DNA of 64,000 nt from Streptomyces sp. Alt3 (GCF_030719215.1 NZ_CP120983.1:6324001-6388000); one strand, 5' to 3'; shown: positions 10,946-25,460, numbered from the stretch's first letter. Made by a program: numbers and translations. Notes: generated by a model from the sequence alone, not told the origin.

Positions 10946-11968
10946 GTGGACGTTTCATGGACCCTTTGGACGCTGACCATTCTCGGTCTCGTCGCCCTCA
11001 TCTCCGTCGACTTCTTCATCGGGCGCAAGCCTCATGACGTGTCGACCAAGGAAGCCGGAATCTGGACCATCGTCTGGATCACCCTGGCCGCTCTCTTCGG
11101 ACTGGGCCTGCTGGTCTTCGGCGAGAGTCAGGCCTCGGGAGAGTTCTTCGCCGGCTTCATCACCGAGAAGTCGCTCAGTGTCGACAACCTCTTCGTCTTC
11201 GTCCTGATCATGGCGAAGTTCTCGGTGCCCTCCCACCTCCAGCAGCGGGTGCTGCTCGTCGGTGTGCTGATCGCGCTGGTGCTGCGGGCGATCTTCATCG
11301 CCGCCGGCGCCGCGGTCATCGCCAACTTCTCGTGGGTCTTCTACATCTTCGGCGCGTTCCTGATCTACACCGCCTGGAAGCTGATCCAGGAGGCGCGGGC
11401 CGACGAGGAGGAGGACGACTTCGAGGAGAACCGTCTCCTGAAGTCGATCGAGCACCGCTTCGGTGTCGCCGACAAGTACCACGGGACCAAGCTCTTCATC
11501 CGGAACAACGGCAAGCGCATCATGACCCCCCTGATGGTGGTCATGCTCGCCATCGGCACCACCGATGTGCTCTTCGCGCTGGACTCCATCCCGGCGATCT
11601 TCGGCCTGACCCAGGACCCGTACATCGTCTTCACCGCGAACGCCTTCGCCCTGATGGGCCTGCGTCAGCTGTACTTCCTCATCGGCGGTCTGCTGAAGAA
11701 GCTGGTCCACCTCAGCTACGGGCTCTCGGTGATCCTCGGGTTCATCGGCGTCAAGCTGGTGCTGCACGCCCTGCACGAGTCCGGGGTGCACGTCCCGGAG
11801 ATCTCCATCCCGTTCTCCCTCACCGTCATCTGCGGCGTCCTGGTGATCACCACGATCACCAGCCTCATCGCCACCAGGAAGCAGGAAGCGGCCGAGAAGG
11901 ACGCGGGGAAGCGCCCGGAGACGGGCGAGCAGACGGACAGCAGCGAGAACGTCGGCGCGGAGAAGTAG
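10946..11968 (+). CDS. terC: TerC-family membrane protein, probable manganese exporter
   Basis: A 340-residue polytopic protein with about nine hydrophobic segments. It carries the family's acidic membrane motifs ITEKSLSVDNLFVF and GTTDVLFALDSIPAIFGLTQDP, which are thought to bind metal, and a charged cytoplasmic loop (ARADEEEDDFEEN). TerC proteins are linked to tellurite resistance and to Mn2+ export or metalation of secreted proteins. The GTG start has GGAGG four bases upstream, and that site is part of the riboswitch pairing. The last 30 residues are polar and variable. It forms the membrane partner of the nearby TerD proteins in the usual Ter scheme. Confidence 0.92.
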   Translation: MDVSWTLWTLTILGLVALISVDFFIGRKPHDVSTKEAGIWTIVWITLAALFGLGLLVFGESQASGEFFAGFITEKSLSVDNLFVFVLIMAKFSVPSHLQQRVLLVGVLIALVLRAIFIAAGAAVIANFSWVFYIFGAFLIYTAWKLIQEARADEEEDDFEENRLLKSIEHRFGVADKYHGTKLFIRNNGKRIMTPLMVVMLAIGTTDVLFALDSIPAIFGLTQDPYIVFTANAFALMGLRQLYFLIGGLLKKLVHLSYGLSVILGFIGVKLVLHALHESGVHVPEISIPFSLTVICGVLVITTITSLIATRKQEAAEKDAGKRPETGEQTDSSENVGAEK

Positions 11969-11983
11969 CGCCGGGCGGACACA

Positions 11984-12020
11984 CCGACGGCCGGGGCCCC
12001 GAGGGGCACCCGGCCGTCGG
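11984..12020. terminator. Bidirectional terminator terC / MBL gene
   Basis: A perfect 12-bp stem, CCGACGGCCGGG (11984-11995) with CCCGGCCGTCGG (12009-12020), closes a 13-base loop between two convergent genes. Confidence 0.85.
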
Positions 12021-12033
12021 CCGTCCCAAGGGG

Positions 12034-12690
12034 TCACCAGCCGCGCTCACGCCACTGCGGCAGGTGAGGGCGCTCGGCGCCGAGCGTGGTGTCGTGACCG
12101 TGCCCCGGGTAGACCCACGTCTCGTCCGGCAGCCGGTCGAACAGCTTGGTCTCCACGTCGTGGAGCAGGCTCGCGAACGCCTCCGGGTCCTTGTGCGTAT
12201 TGCCTACGCCGCCGGGGAAGAGGCAGTCCCCCGTGAACACGTGCGGGGCTCCGTGCGGGGCGTCGTACACCAGGGCGATGGACCCCGGGGTGTGGCCGGT
12301 CAGGTGCCTGGCGGTCAGCGTGACCCGGCCCACCCGGATCGTGCCGTCGTCCTCGACGAGCTCGTCGGTGGGGACCGGGATGCCCTCGGCGTCGTACCTC
12401 CCGGCGTACGTCCGCGCCCCGGTGGCCGCGACCACCTCGCCGAGGGCCTGCCAGTGGTCACCGTGCCGGTGCGTCGTGACGACCGAGGCGATGCCGTCCT
12501 CGCCGATCAGCCGCAGCAGGACGCCGGCCTCGGCGGCCGCGTCGATCAGGAGCTGCTCGCCGGTGGCCCGGCAGCGCAGCAGATAGGCGTTGTTGTTCAT
12601 CGGGCCGACGGCGACCTTGGAGATCATCAGATCCGTCAGCTCGTGCACATCGGCAGGTCCGCCGACCTTGACCGTTCCGCTGTACGTCAT
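12034..12690 (-). CDS. MBL-fold metallo-hydrolase (glyoxalase II-like)
   Basis: A 218-residue metallo-beta-lactamase fold hydrolase. The metal-binding HRHGDH motif, the GHTPGS histidine, the FTGDCLFPGGVGNT aspartate and the PGHGHDT histidine are all present, giving a complete dinuclear site. Similar actinobacterial proteins are called glyoxalase II-like or mycothiol S-conjugate hydrolases, but the substrate cannot be read here. The neighbouring gene is a mycothiol-dependent-type enzyme, which makes a thiol-linked role possible. The end of the gene is separated from terC by a shared terminator. Confidence 0.88.
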   Translation of the reverse strand: MTYSGTVKVGGPADVHELTDLMISKVAVGPMNNNAYLLRCRATGEQLLIDAAAEAGVLLRLIGEDGIASVVTTHRHGDHWQALGEVVAATGARTYAGRYDAEGIPVPTDELVEDDGTIRVGRVTLTARHLTGHTPGSIALVYDAPHGAPHVFTGDCLFPGGVGNTHKDPEAFASLLHDVETKLFDRLPDETWVYPGHGHDTTLGAERPHLPQWRERGW

Positions 12691-12700
12691 GTGACGCAGC

Positions 12701-13390
12701 CTATAGCGGGGGCAGCGCCGGGAGACCGCCGCCGTCCACCGTCAGTGCCGAGCCGTCACGGCGTCCGCAGAGCCAGCCCAGGATGTCGGTGGCCGTTCCC
12801 CGGACGGTGACCGCGGCGCCGTCGGAGCCGCCGCCCGTGGTCCACAGCTGTCCGTCCTCGGTGACCGCGGTCGTGGGGACGACGTCGGGGTGCCCCGCGA
12901 ACCGCTGCGCCAGGAAGTCGTTCTCCCGGATCACGAACTCCTCCGGCAGGGCCTCCAGCTCGTACCCCACCCCCAGGTCGACGTGGTGCAGCTCCACCTC
13001 GATCAGGCGGCGGAAAGGAATCCGGGACGCCGAATCCGTCACACCGTTGCGCAGGGTGACCGTGCGTTCCCGGTCCGCCGGCGCCTCGGCCACGGCGATG
13101 AAGGCCGCGGCGCTCGCCCGCAGGTCGGCGACCTGCTCGGCCAGGGGCCGGGGGGCGTCACGCTCGATGTCGGCGTCCCGGGTTTCGCTGTTCGCGTACA
13201 TCGGGCGCCCCTGGAGAACATTTGCGAGGGCGTCGGCGTTACGTGACAGGTGGGCAAGAACATGGCCGCGGCTCCAGCCCGGCAGACGCGACGGCTCGGC
13301 AAGGAAGCCGTCGTCCATCTTGCCCGTGGCACCGAGCAGCCGATCGGTCGCTTCACGTACAGCTTCCAGGTCGCGCGCATGATCAGTCAT
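12701..13390 (-). CDS. Maleylpyruvate isomerase family mycothiol-dependent enzyme
   Basis: A 229-residue protein of the DinB/MDMPI superfamily. The N-terminal four-helix domain has the family signature [20 protein letters not shown] near residue 37. The second metal-binding His region is in [13 protein letters not shown], and a smaller C-terminal domain ends in [18 protein letters not shown]. Family members use mycothiol as cofactor; the reaction for this member is unknown. ATG 13390 is the start that gives the family N-terminus; the frame upstream runs into the uvrA leader. It ends 10 bases before the metallo-hydrolase start and is probably cotranscribed with it. Confidence 0.88.
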   Translation of the reverse strand: MTDHARDLEAVREATDRLLGATGKMDDGFLAEPSRLPGWSRGHVLAHLSRNADALANVLQGRPMYANSETRDADIERDAPRPLAEQVADLRASAAAFIAVAEAPADRERTVTLRNGVTDSASRIPFRRLIEVELHHVDLGVGYELEALPEEFVIRENDFLAQRFAGHPDVVPTTAVTEDGQLWTTGGGSDGAAVTVRGTATDILGWLCGRRDGSALTVDGGGLPALPPL

Positions 13391-13565
13391 GGGCCGAGCG
13401 TAGACCCCGCCACTCGTTCGGGTGATGGAGTCTTCGGTCGACCGTAAATCGAATGCGCGTGCTATACGCTCGGAGTCGAAAGCTTCGTACATCGCTGTGG
13501 CGCCCCCCATACCCTGGGACAGGGGCTCAGTTCCCCCACTTCTCTCCAGAAAGGTGCGGACCGGC

Positions 13566-16583
<3,018 letters not shown>

Positions 16584-16593
16584 CGGTCCGGTT

Positions 16594-16627
16594 CCGGGGC
16601 GGCATCCGTATCAGGGTGCCGCCCCGG
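16594..16627 (+). terminator. Terminator after uvrA
   Basis: An 11-bp perfect stem, CCGGGGCGGCA (16594-16604) with TGCCGCCCCGG (16617-16627), lies just after the uvrA stop. Confidence 0.85.
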
Positions 16628-16839
16628 CCCTCGTCATGGCTTCTCCGGCGGGCGGACGGCCGCGGCGACCGTCGCCGCCCGTCGGCGCTCCCCGGGCCCG
16701 GTCGAGGAGCCGTCGTTCTCCGCCGGTATCGTCGGGTCTGTCGCCCGTGCCTTCGGCCGGGGCCTGTGCCCGGAGTCCGCGGCACCGTGTGCCCGGACGG
16801 TGACGGCGGCTCTCTGTCCCCCCGACCAGTGGAGACCGC

Positions 16840-17268
16840 ATGTCCGGCCTGCCCGCCGCCCGCCGCACCGTACTGAAGGGCGCCGCTCTCGCCGGTGCCG
16901 CCGGGCTGGGAGCCGCGGCCTGCTCCACCGACTCGAAGCTCGGCCACGCGCAGACGCCCACGCCCACCGCGCCCGTGGAGCTCGGCGCCGCGGAGGAGGT
17001 TCCGGTCGGCGGGGCGAAGCTCTACCGCGAGCAGCGCGTCGTGGTGAGCTGCCAGGCCGCCGGCCGGTACAAGGCCTTCAGCGCGCAGTGCACGCACGCC
17101 GGCTGCCTCCTCGACAAGGTCGAGGGCAACGAGGGCAACTGCCCGTGCCATGGCAGCCGCTTCGACATGACCACGGGCAAGGCGCTGCAGGGCCCCGCCA
17201 CCGTGCCCCTGCCCTCCGTCCCGCTGAAGATCGAGGGCGGGAAGCTGGTCGCGGGCCCCGACGCCTGA
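16840..17268 (+). CDS. Rieske [2Fe-2S] lipoprotein-like protein
   Basis: A 142-residue exported Rieske protein. The start RRTVLKGAALAGAAGLGAAAC suits a Tat-type signal with a lipobox cysteine near residue 27, so it is probably membrane-anchored outside the cell. The cluster ligands are visible as CTHAGC and CPCHGS, and the family fold continues with RFDMTTGKALQGPA. Its redox partner is unknown; it is not beside cytochrome bc1 genes. It sits alone between the uvrA terminator and uvrC. Confidence 0.9.
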   Translation: MSGLPAARRTVLKGAALAGAAGLGAAACSTDSKLGHAQTPTPTAPVELGAAEEVPVGGAKLYREQRVVVSCQAAGRYKAFSAQCTHAGCLLDKVEGNEGNCPCHGSRFDMTTGKALQGPATVPLPSVPLKIEGGKLVAGPDA

Positions 17269-17382
17269 CCGTCACACCCGCCGCCGCGGTCCGTCCCGGC
17301 GACCGCACGGCCCGTCCCGCGGGCTGCCGCGGTCCGTCCCGGAAATGCCGCTCTGTCACCGCCCGCAAGTAGGGTGTGAGAC

Positions 17383-19434
17383 ATGGCAGACCCCTCCAGC
17401 TACCGCCCCAAGCCGGGACAGATCCCCGACTCCCCGGGGGTCTACAAATTCCGCGACGAGCACCGCCGGGTGATCTACGTCGGGAAGGCCAAGAACCTGC
17501 GCCAGCGCCTGGCCAACTACTTCCAGGACCTGGCCGGCCTGCACCCGCGTACCCGCACGATGGTCACCACGGCCGCTTCCGTGGAATGGACCGTCGTCTC
17601 CACCGAGGTCGAGGCACTTCAGCTGGAGTACTCCTGGATCAAGGAGTTCGACCCCCGGTTCAACGTCAAGTACCGCGACGACAAGAGCTATCCCTACCTC
17701 GCGGTCACGCTCAACGAGGAGTTCCCGCGCGTCCAGGTCATGCGCGGCGCCAAGAAGAAGGGCGTGCGCTACTTCGGTCCGTACGGCCACGCCTGGGCGA
17801 TCCGCGAGACCGTCGACCTGATGCTCAGGGTCTTCCCCGTGCGCACCTGCTCCGCCGGTGTCTTCAAGAACGCCGAGCGGACCGGCCGCCCCTGCCTCCT
17901 CGGTTACATCGGCAAGTGCTCCGCCCCCTGCGTCGGACGCGTCACCCCAGAGGAACACCGGGACCTCGCCGAGGACTTCTGCGACTTCATGGCGGGCCGC
18001 ACCGGCACGTACATCCGCCGCCTGGAGAAGGACATGATGCAGGCGGCCGAGGAGATGGAGTACGAGCGCGCGGCCCGGCTGCGCGACGACGCGGAGGCGC
18101 TGAAACGCGCCATGGAGAAGAGCGCGGTCGTCCTCGCCGACGCCACGGACGCCGACCTGATCGCCGTCGCCGAGGACGAGCTCGAAGCCGCCGTCCAGAT
18201 CTTCCACGTCCGCGGCGGACGTGTGCGCGGCCAGCGCGGCTGGGTCACCGACAAGGTCGAGGCCGTCGACACGGCGGGCCTGGTGGAACACGCGCTCCAG
18301 CAGCTGTACGGGGAGGAGGCGGGCGACTCCGTCCCCAAGGAGGTGCTGGTCCCGGCGCTCCCCGAGGACCCCGACGCCGTGTCCCAGTGGCTCGCGGACC
18401 GCAGGGGGTCGCAGGTCAGCCTGCGCATCCCGCAGCGGGGCGACAAGAAGGACCTGATGATCACGGTCCAGCGCAACGCCCAGCAGGCGCTGGGGCTGCA
18501 CAAGACCAGGCGGGCGTCCGACCTCACGACCCGTTCCCGGGCCCTGGAGGAGATCGCCGAGGCGCTCGGTCTCGGCACCGCTCCGCTGCGCGTCGAGTGC
18601 TTCGACATCTCACACCTCCAGGGTGACGACGTGGTCGCGTCGATGGTGGTCTTCGAGGACGGGCTCGCGCGCAAGAGCGAGTACCGCCGCTTCCAGATCA
18701 AGGGGTTCGAGGGCCAGGACGACGTCCGGTCCATGCACGAGGTCATCGGCCGCCGCTTCAAGCGCTACCTCCAGGAGAAGGAGCGGACGGGGGAGTGGGA
18801 GGAGACCCCTGCACCCACCGGCCCCGTTCCCGCCCCGCCCGCGCCAGGGACGGCGGAGCCCGTCTCCGTCAGCGACGAACCCCGCGACGAACCCCGCGAG
18901 GACGACGGCCGTCCCAAGCGCTTCGCCTACCCGCCGCAGCTCGTCGTCGTCGACGGAGGGCAGCCCCAGGTCGCGGCGGCCAAGCGTGCCCTGGACGAGC
19001 TGGGCATCGACGACATCGCCGTCTGCGGTCTCGCCAAGCGCCTCGAAGAGGTCTGGCTGCCCGACGACGACGACCCGGTGGTCCTGCCCCGCTCCAGCGA
19101 GGGCCTCTACCTCCTCCAGCGCATCCGGGACGAGGCCCACCGCTTCGCCATCACCTACCAGCGGGCCAAGCGGGCCAAGCGGATCCGCAGCAGTCCCCTG
19201 GACGACGTGCCGGGCCTCGGCGACACCCGCAAGCAGGCGCTGATCAAGCACTTCGGCTCCGTCAAGAAGCTGCGGCAGGCGACAATCGACGAGATCTGCG
19301 AGGTGCCGGGGATAGGGCGCAGGACCGCCGAATCGGTGGCCGTCGCCTTCGCGGCGGCCGCCCCGGCCGCACCCGCCGTGAACACCGCCACAGGAGAGAT
19401 CATTGAAGAGGACGACGGGGGCAGCCGGACATGA
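17383..19434 (+). CDS. uvrC: Excinuclease ABC subunit C
   Basis: The 683-residue dual-incision nuclease. The N-terminal GIY-YIG domain ([21 protein letters not shown]) makes the 3' cut. The UVR motif near residue 215-240 contacts UvrB. The RNase H-like domain ([21 protein letters not shown] and VVVDGGQPQ) makes the 5' cut, and tandem HhH motifs ([33 protein letters not shown]) close the protein. An inserted Pro/acidic stretch (about residues 470-510) is a streptomycete feature. The stop overlaps the rapZ start by four bases, beginning the uvrC-rapZ-yvcK-whiA operon. Confidence 0.98.
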   Translation: MADPSSYRPKPGQIPDSPGVYKFRDEHRRVIYVGKAKNLRQRLANYFQDLAGLHPRTRTMVTTAASVEWTVVSTEVEALQLEYSWIKEFDPRFNVKYRDDKSYPYLAVTLNEEFPRVQVMRGAKKKGVRYFGPYGHAWAIRETVDLMLRVFPVRTCSAGVFKNAERTGRPCLLGYIGKCSAPCVGRVTPEEHRDLAEDFCDFMAGRTGTYIRRLEKDMMQAAEEMEYERAARLRDDAEALKRAMEKSAVVLADATDADLIAVAEDELEAAVQIFHVRGGRVRGQRGWVTDKVEAVDTAGLVEHALQQLYGEEAGDSVPKEVLVPALPEDPDAVSQWLADRRGSQVSLRIPQRGDKKDLMITVQRNAQQALGLHKTRRASDLTTRSRALEEIAEALGLGTAPLRVECFDISHLQGDDVVASMVVFEDGLARKSEYRRFQIKGFEGQDDVRSMHEVIGRRFKRYLQEKERTGEWEETPAPTGPVPAPPAPGTAEPVSVSDEPRDEPREDDGRPKRFAYPPQLVVVDGGQPQVAAAKRALDELGIDDIAVCGLAKRLEEVWLPDDDDPVVLPRSSEGLYLLQRIRDEAHRFAITYQRAKRAKRIRSSPLDDVPGLGDTRKQALIKHFGSVKKLRQATIDEICEVPGIGRRTAESVAVAFAAAAPAAPAVNTATGEIIEEDDGGSRT

Positions 19435-20396
19435 CCGAACACGCGCGTGAACACCAGGACGACCGCGGCCGAGCAGACGGAGCAGAAGACGTGAGTACGG
19501 GAAGCACCACGGAGAAGGCCGAGGCCGCGACGCAGGCCATTCCCGAGCTGGTGATCATCTCCGGAATGTCGGGCGCCGGGCGCAGCACCGCGGCCAAGTG
19601 TCTGGAGGACCTCGGCTGGTTCGTCGTCGACAACCTGCCGCCCGCACTGATCCCCACGATGGTGGAGCTCGGCGCCCGCTCCCAGGGCAACGTCGCCCGC
19701 ATCGCCGTCGTCGTCGACGTACGGGGCCGTCGCTTCTTCGACAACCTCAGGGAGTCCCTCGCGGACCTGGAGTCCAAGCACGTCACCCGGCGGATCGTCT
19801 TCCTGGAGTCCTCCGACGACGCCCTCGTACGCCGTTTCGAATCGGTCCGCCGCCCGCACCCGCTCCAGGGCGACGGCCGGATCGTCGACGGCATCGAGGC
19901 CGAGCGTGACCTGCTGCGTGAGCTGCGCGGCGATGCCGACCTCGTCATCGACACCTCCAGCCTCAACGTCCACGAGCTGCGGGCCAAGATGGACGCGCAG
20001 TTCGCCGGTGACGAGGAGCCGGAGCTGCGGGCGACCGTGATGTCGTTCGGCTTCAAGTACGGACTGCCGGTCGACGCCGACCTCGTCGTCGACTGCCGCT
20101 TCCTGCCCAACCCGCACTGGGTCCCGGAGCTCCGCCCCTTCACCGGGCTCAACGAGGAGGTGTCCGACTACGTCTTCGACCAGCCGGGCGCCAAGGAATT
20201 CCTCAACCAGTACACGGAACTGCTGCAGCTCATCGCCGCCGGCTACCGCCGCGAGGGCAAGCGCTACGTGACGATCGCCGTCGGGTGCACGGGCGGCAAG
20301 CACCGTTCCGTCGCGATGTCGGAGAAGCTGGCCGCCCGGCTGGCCACCGAAGGGATCGAGACCGTCCTCGTCCACCGGGACATGGGGCGCGAGTGA
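19431..20396 (+). CDS. rapZ: RNase adapter / nucleotide-binding protein RapZ
   Basis: A 321-residue P-loop protein of the RapZ/YvcJ family. It has Walker A GMSGAGRS near residue 45, the DNLPP motif and the conserved C-terminal half ([36 protein letters not shown]). In E. coli RapZ steers RNase E to glmZ RNA; in actinobacteria its role is unclear. The N-terminal 35 residues are poorly conserved. It starts inside the uvrC stop (ATGA) and its own stop overlaps the next GTG, so all four genes are translationally coupled. Confidence 0.95.
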   Translation: MTEHAREHQDDRGRADGAEDVSTGSTTEKAEAATQAIPELVIISGMSGAGRSTAAKCLEDLGWFVVDNLPPALIPTMVELGARSQGNVARIAVVVDVRGRRFFDNLRESLADLESKHVTRRIVFLESSDDALVRRFESVRRPHPLQGDGRIVDGIEAERDLLRELRGDADLVIDTSSLNVHELRAKMDAQFAGDEEPELRATVMSFGFKYGLPVDADLVVDCRFLPNPHWVPELRPFTGLNEEVSDYVFDQPGAKEFLNQYTELLQLIAAGYRREGKRYVTIAVGCTGGKHRSVAMSEKLAARLATEGIETVLVHRDMGRE

Positions 20397-21427
20397 CCAG
20401 TCGCAATCTGCGTCAGCGCCGGCTGAGCAGGGCCACGGCCGCGCTCTCCGGCCGCAAGCGCGGCGCGCAGCCCAAGGTCGTCGCCCTCGGCGGCGGCATG
20501 GGGCTGTCCGCCTCGCTCACGGCGCTGCGCCGGATCACCGGCGACCTGACGGCCGTGGTGACCGTCGCCGACGACGGCGGCTCCAGCGGCCGGCTGCGCG
20601 AGGAACTCGGTGTCCTGCCTCCGGGCGACCTCCGCAAGGCCCTCGCCGCGCTCTGCGGGGACGACGAGTGGGGCCAGACATGGGCCCGGGTCATCCAGCA
20701 CCGCTTCGAGTCCAAGGGCGACCTGCACGAGCACGCCGTGGGCAATCTGCTCATCGTCGCCCTCTGGGAGCAGCTGGGCGACCATGTGCAGGCCCTCGAC
20801 CTGGTCGGCAAGCTGCTCGGAGCACACGGCAGGGTGCTGCCGATGTCCGCCGTCCCCCTGGAGCTCCAGGCGCTGGTGAGGGGCCACGACCCGCAGCGCC
20901 CCGATGACACGGTCACCGTGCGCGGGCAGGCGACGGTGGCGCTGACCCCCGGGGAGGTGCAGTCCGTCCACGTCGTCCCGGCCGATCCGCCCGCCGTCCC
21001 CGAGGCGGTGGCCGCTGTGCTCGACGCCGATTGGGTGGTTCTCGGTCCGGGGTCCTGGTTCTCCTCCGTGATTCCGCATCTACTGGTGCCCGAGCTGCTC
21101 GACGCACTGGTGACCACGAAGGCCCGCAAGGTCCTCTCGTTGAACCTCGCACCGCAGCCCGGTGAAACAGATGGCTTCTCACCGCAGCGTCATTTGGAGG
21201 TTTTGGGACGACACGCCCCTAAACTCGCCATGGACGTGGTGCTGGCCGATCAGGCCGCCGTGCCTGACCGTGAGTCCCTCGCAGACGCCGCCCAGCGGCT
21301 CGGAGCCGCGGTCGAGCTGGCTCCCGTGGCCTCACCCGACGGCGTTCCGATTCATGATCCGGAGCTGTTGGCCGCCGCGTACGACCGTATTTTTCGGATG
21401 CATGGAAGGATCGGCCCATGGCGATGA
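20393..21427 (+). CDS. yvcK: YvcK/CofD-like gluconeogenesis factor
   Basis: A 344-residue protein of the YvcK (CofD-like) family, required in other bacteria for growth on gluconeogenic carbon sources and for cell-wall homeostasis; it binds UDP-GlcNAc there. The family N-terminus [20 protein letters not shown], the [16 protein letters not shown] loop and [18 protein letters not shown] are all present. The GTG at 20393 (overlapping the rapZ TGA) is chosen over the longer frame, which is only antisense noise from rapZ. The end overlaps whiA by 10 bases. Confidence 0.93.
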   Translation: MTSRNLRQRRLSRATAALSGRKRGAQPKVVALGGGMGLSASLTALRRITGDLTAVVTVADDGGSSGRLREELGVLPPGDLRKALAALCGDDEWGQTWARVIQHRFESKGDLHEHAVGNLLIVALWEQLGDHVQALDLVGKLLGAHGRVLPMSAVPLELQALVRGHDPQRPDDTVTVRGQATVALTPGEVQSVHVVPADPPAVPEAVAAVLDADWVVLGPGSWFSSVIPHLLVPELLDALVTTKARKVLSLNLAPQPGETDGFSPQRHLEVLGRHAPKLAMDVVLADQAAVPDRESLADAAQRLGAAVELAPVASPDGVPIHDPELLAAAYDRIFRMHGRIGPWR

Positions 21428-22407
21428 CGCCAGCGGTGAAGGACGAAATCTCTCGGCTTCCCGTGACACGGACCTGCTGCAGAAAGGCAGAGGTCTCGGC
21501 GATCCTCCGGTTCGCGGGCGGGCTGCACCTGGTGAGCGGCCGGATCGTGATCGAGGCCGAGCTGGACACGGGGAACGCGGCACGCCGGCTCAAGCGGGAC
21601 ATCCTGGAGATCTTCGGACACAGCTCGGAGCTGATCGTGATGGCTCCCGGCGGTCTGCGCCGCGGTTCCCGGTTCGTCGTGAGGGTGGTGGCGGGCGGGG
21701 ATCAGCTGGCCCGCCAGACCGGTCTGGTGGACGGCCGCGGCCGTCCCATCCGCGGTCTGCCGCCGCAGGTGGTCTCGGGGGCCACCTGCGACGCCGAGGC
21801 CGCCTGGCGCGGAGCCTTCCTGGCCCACGGCTCGCTCACCGAGCCGGGCCGTTCCTCCTCGCTGGAGGTGACCTGCCCCGGCCCGGAGGCCGCCCTCGCC
21901 CTGGTGGGCGCGGCCCGCAGGCTCTCCATCGCTGCCAAGGCCCGCGAGGTCCGGGGTGTGGACCGCGTCGTCGTCCGCGACGGTGACGCGATCGGCGCTC
22001 TGCTGACCCGTCTGGGAGCCCACGACGCGGTGCTGGCCTGGGAGGAGCGCCGCATGCGGCGCGAGGTCCGTGCCACGGCCAACCGGCTCGCCAACTTCGA
22101 CGACGCCAACCTCCGCCGCTCCGCCCGCGCCGCGGTCGCCGCGGGCGCCCGGGTGGGGCGCGCGCTGGAGATCCTGGGCGAGGAGGTTCCGGAGCACCTC
22201 GCGGCCGCCGGACGGCTGAGGATGGAGCACAAGCAGGCCTCCCTGGAGGAGCTGGGGGCGCTCGCCGACCCGCCGCTGACCAAGGACGCGGTCGCCGGCC
22301 GCATCCGGCGCCTGCTGGCCATGGCCGACAAGCGTGCCCAGGACCTCGGTATCCCGGGCACGGAGGCGACTCTGGGCGAGGAGCTGGCCGACGGCCTCGT
22401 GGGCTGA
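21418..22407 (+). CDS. whiA: Sporulation regulator WhiA
   Basis: The 329-residue regulator that, with WhiB, switches Streptomyces aerial hyphae to sporulation septation. The N-terminal LAGLIDADG-like domain begins [30 protein letters not shown] (split over residues 3-32). A C-terminal helix-turn-helix domain ([16 protein letters not shown], then [26 protein letters not shown]) binds DNA. It starts within yvcK and closes the uvrC-rapZ-yvcK-whiA operon, an arrangement conserved in Gram-positive bacteria. A strong hairpin follows. Confidence 0.97.
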   Translation: MAMTPAVKDEISRLPVTRTCCRKAEVSAILRFAGGLHLVSGRIVIEAELDTGNAARRLKRDILEIFGHSSELIVMAPGGLRRGSRFVVRVVAGGDQLARQTGLVDGRGRPIRGLPPQVVSGATCDAEAAWRGAFLAHGSLTEPGRSSSLEVTCPGPEAALALVGAARRLSIAAKAREVRGVDRVVVRDGDAIGALLTRLGAHDAVLAWEERRMRREVRATANRLANFDDANLRRSARAAVAAGARVGRALEILGEEVPEHLAAAGRLRMEHKQASLEELGALADPPLTKDAVAGRIRRLLAMADKRAQDLGIPGTEATLGEELADGLVG

Positions 22408-22421
22408 CAGCCGAGGAACTG

Positions 22422-22453
22422 CTGCCCCGGCCGCCTTCCGGTGGCCGGGGCAG
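22422..22453 (+). terminator. Terminator after whiA
   Basis: CTGCCCCGGCC (22422-22432) pairs with GGCCGGGGCAG (22443-22453). The flanks GGAACTG and CAGTTCC allow the stem to extend with a bulge. Confidence 0.85.
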
Positions 22454-22457
22454 TTCC

Positions 22458-22990
22458 GTGCCGGGCGGGAGGCGGTGGCGGGCTCCTATTCCGGGCCGCC
22501 TGGGCGGGAACCATTTCGAAATCGGCCGGAGAGCATTTTCGGAATTGGCAGGCGCGATCCGCTCGACATCGGCGCGCTCGGCGATCCGCTCGACGTGAAT
22601 GAGTCGGCCTTGCGCGGCCGGTATGAGTGTAGCCCCGCACGAATGAGCGGCGTGCTCCGCGGTTCGTCACACGAGTGCTCCGGAAGTGTGCAGGCCGCCC
22701 GGAGTTTTTATCGATTGAGTAGCACTCCGCACAATTGAGCGGCCGGTTCGTGCGGAAACTCGACCGGTGTCCGTCGCCGCCGCGGGGATCCGGCGGAACC
22801 GTCCGGGCCGGGCCCGCGTCCGTGACTCCCGGTGATGACGCGCCGACAGCCGTCTTCGTCCGCCCGTCGGCTGCAAGGGGACCGGATCCGGGGGGTGTTG
22901 ACGCTTCGTGACCACGTTCCGCCGGTATCCGCGTCGTCGTCCTCCCGGGCCGGAATACGGCCGGAATCCGCTGCTCCTACTCGGGAGTAA
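22458..22990. other. Long intergenic region whiA-gap, hairpin-rich, no gene seen
   Basis: About 530 bases without a supportable coding region. The stretch 22500-22760 is lower in GC than its surroundings and holds a perfect ATTTCGAAAT palindrome (22513-22522). A 14-base direct repeat GCGATCCGCTCGAC lies at 22554-22567 and 22581-22594. Hairpins include TCCGCAC/GTGCGGA (22726-22732 with 22750-22756). A TTGACG hexamer sits at 22898 without a good partner -10 box. The region could hold a small RNA or simply decayed sequence; reading frames here have poor codon bias. Confidence 0.4.
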
Positions 22991-23102
22991 GGACATCCCT
23001 CTTCGCACCACTGCTCTCGATGTCACTCCTGAGGCCTCGGAGAGGTAGGGTCGGAGGCGGTCGGGGACATCCCTATAAAACTCGCCGGCATCGAAACCGG
23101 CG
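22991..23102 (+). promoter_or_regulatory. Upstream control region of gap
   Basis: GGACATCCCT occurs twice, at 22991-23000 and 23065-23074. The second copy overlaps the -10-like TATAAA (23073-23078). A 6-bp hairpin CGCCGG/CCGGCG (23083-23088 with 23097-23102) follows in the probable leader, just before the GAGGAG ribosome binding site of gap. The repeated decamer could be a regulator site; no -35 box is clear. Confidence 0.4.
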
Positions 23103-23109
23103 TTCCTAA

Positions 23110-24135
<1,026 letters not shown>

Positions 24136-24170
24136 TCCTAGGATCGGCAGGCATCCAGGTGTGATGTGAA

Positions 24171-24208
24171 GGGGCTCGGACGGCGCGACGCGGCGCCGTT
24201 CGAGCCCC
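24171..24208 (+). terminator. Terminator or attenuator between gap and pgk
   Basis: A 16-bp stem, 24171-24186 with 24193-24208, has a single G-U pair and a 6-base loop. Its position inside the glycolytic cluster suggests partial termination that sets gap expression above pgk. Confidence 0.85.
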
Positions 24209-24248
24209 CTCGCATGCTCATCAGTCCTTCCAAGGAGTATGGGAACAG

Positions 24249-25460
24249 ATGAAGACGATCGACGAACTTCTCGCCGAAGGGGTCGCGGGCAAGCGGGTAT
24301 TCGTCCGTGCCGACCTCAACGTGCCGCTGGACGGCACCACGATCACCGACGACGGCCGCATCCGCGCCGTCAGCCCGACGGTCGCCGCGCTCGCCGAGGG
24401 CGGCGCGCGGGTCGTCGTCGCCTCCCACCTCGGCCGCCCCAAGGGCGCGCCGGACCCGGCGTTCTCGCTGGCCCCCGCCGCGGCCCGCCTGGGTGAGCTG
24501 CTCGGTGCCGAGGTCGCCTTCGCGACCGACACCGTCGGCGAGTCCGCCCGCACCACGGTCGCTGCTCTCGACGACGGCCAGGTCGCCGTCATCGAGAACC
24601 TCCGCTTCAACGCCGGCGAGACGTCGAAGGACGACGCCGAGCGCGGCGCCTTCGCCGATCAGCTCGCCGAGCTCGCCGACGTGTACGTGGGCGACGGCTT
24701 CGGCGCCGTCCACCGCAAGCACGCCTCGGTCTTCGACCTTCCGGCCCGGCTGCCGCACGCGGCAGGCGCCCTGATCGCCACCGAGGTCGGCGTCCTGAAG
24801 AAGCTCACCGAGGACGTCACGCGCCCCTACGCCGTGGTCCTCGGGGGCTCGAAGGTCTCCGACAAGCTCGGCGTCATCGACCACCTGCTGGAGAAGGCCG
24901 ACCGCATCCTGATCGGCGGCGGCATGGCGTACACCTTCCTCAAGGCCCAGGGCCACGAGGTCGGCAGTTCGCTCCTCCAGGAGGACCAGATCCCGGCGGT
25001 GCTCGGATACCTCAGGCGTGCCGAGGAGAAGGGCGTGGAGTTCGTCCTCCCCGTCGACGTCGTCGTCTCGGAGAAGTTCCCGGACCTCAGGACCAAGGCC
25101 CCGAGCCACCCCAGCACGGTCGCGGCCGACGCCATCCCGGCCGGCGTGATGGGCCTGGACAACGGTCCGGAGACCAACAAGCTCTACGCCTCGAAGCTCG
25201 CCGACGCGGCCACCGTCTTCTGGAACGGCCCGATGGGTGTCTTCGAGCACCCCGACTACGCCGAGGGCACCAAGGCCGTGGCCCAGGCGCTCGTCGACTC
25301 CCCGGCCTTCAGCGTCGTCGGCGGCGGGGACTCCGCTGCCGCCGTCCGCATCCTGGGCTTCGACGAGAACGCATTCGGCCACATCTCGACCGGTGGCGGC
25401 GCCAGCCTCGAATACCTCGAAGGCAAGACGCTTCCCGGACTCGCCGCACTGGAGGACTGA
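24249..25460 (+). CDS. pgk: Phosphoglycerate kinase
   Basis: The 403-residue enzyme transferring phosphate from 1,3-bisphosphoglycerate to [38 protein letters not shown] and the nucleotide-binding [14 protein letters not shown] and [13 protein letters not shown] segments are all in order. The ATG at 24249 starts the family N-terminus (KTIDELL); AAGGAG at 24230-24235 is 13 bases away, slightly far. It is six bases ahead of tpiA. Confidence 0.97.
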   Translation: MKTIDELLAEGVAGKRVFVRADLNVPLDGTTITDDGRIRAVSPTVAALAEGGARVVVASHLGRPKGAPDPAFSLAPAAARLGELLGAEVAFATDTVGESARTTVAALDDGQVAVIENLRFNAGETSKDDAERGAFADQLAELADVYVGDGFGAVHRKHASVFDLPARLPHAAGALIATEVGVLKKLTEDVTRPYAVVLGGSKVSDKLGVIDHLLEKADRILIGGGMAYTFLKAQGHEVGSSLLQEDQIPAVLGYLRRAEEKGVEFVLPVDVVVSEKFPDLRTKAPSHPSTVAADAIPAGVMGLDNGPETNKLYASKLADAATVFWNGPMGVFEHPDYAEGTKAVAQALVDSPAFSVVGGGDSAAAVRILGFDENAFGHISTGGGASLEYLEGKTLPGLAALED

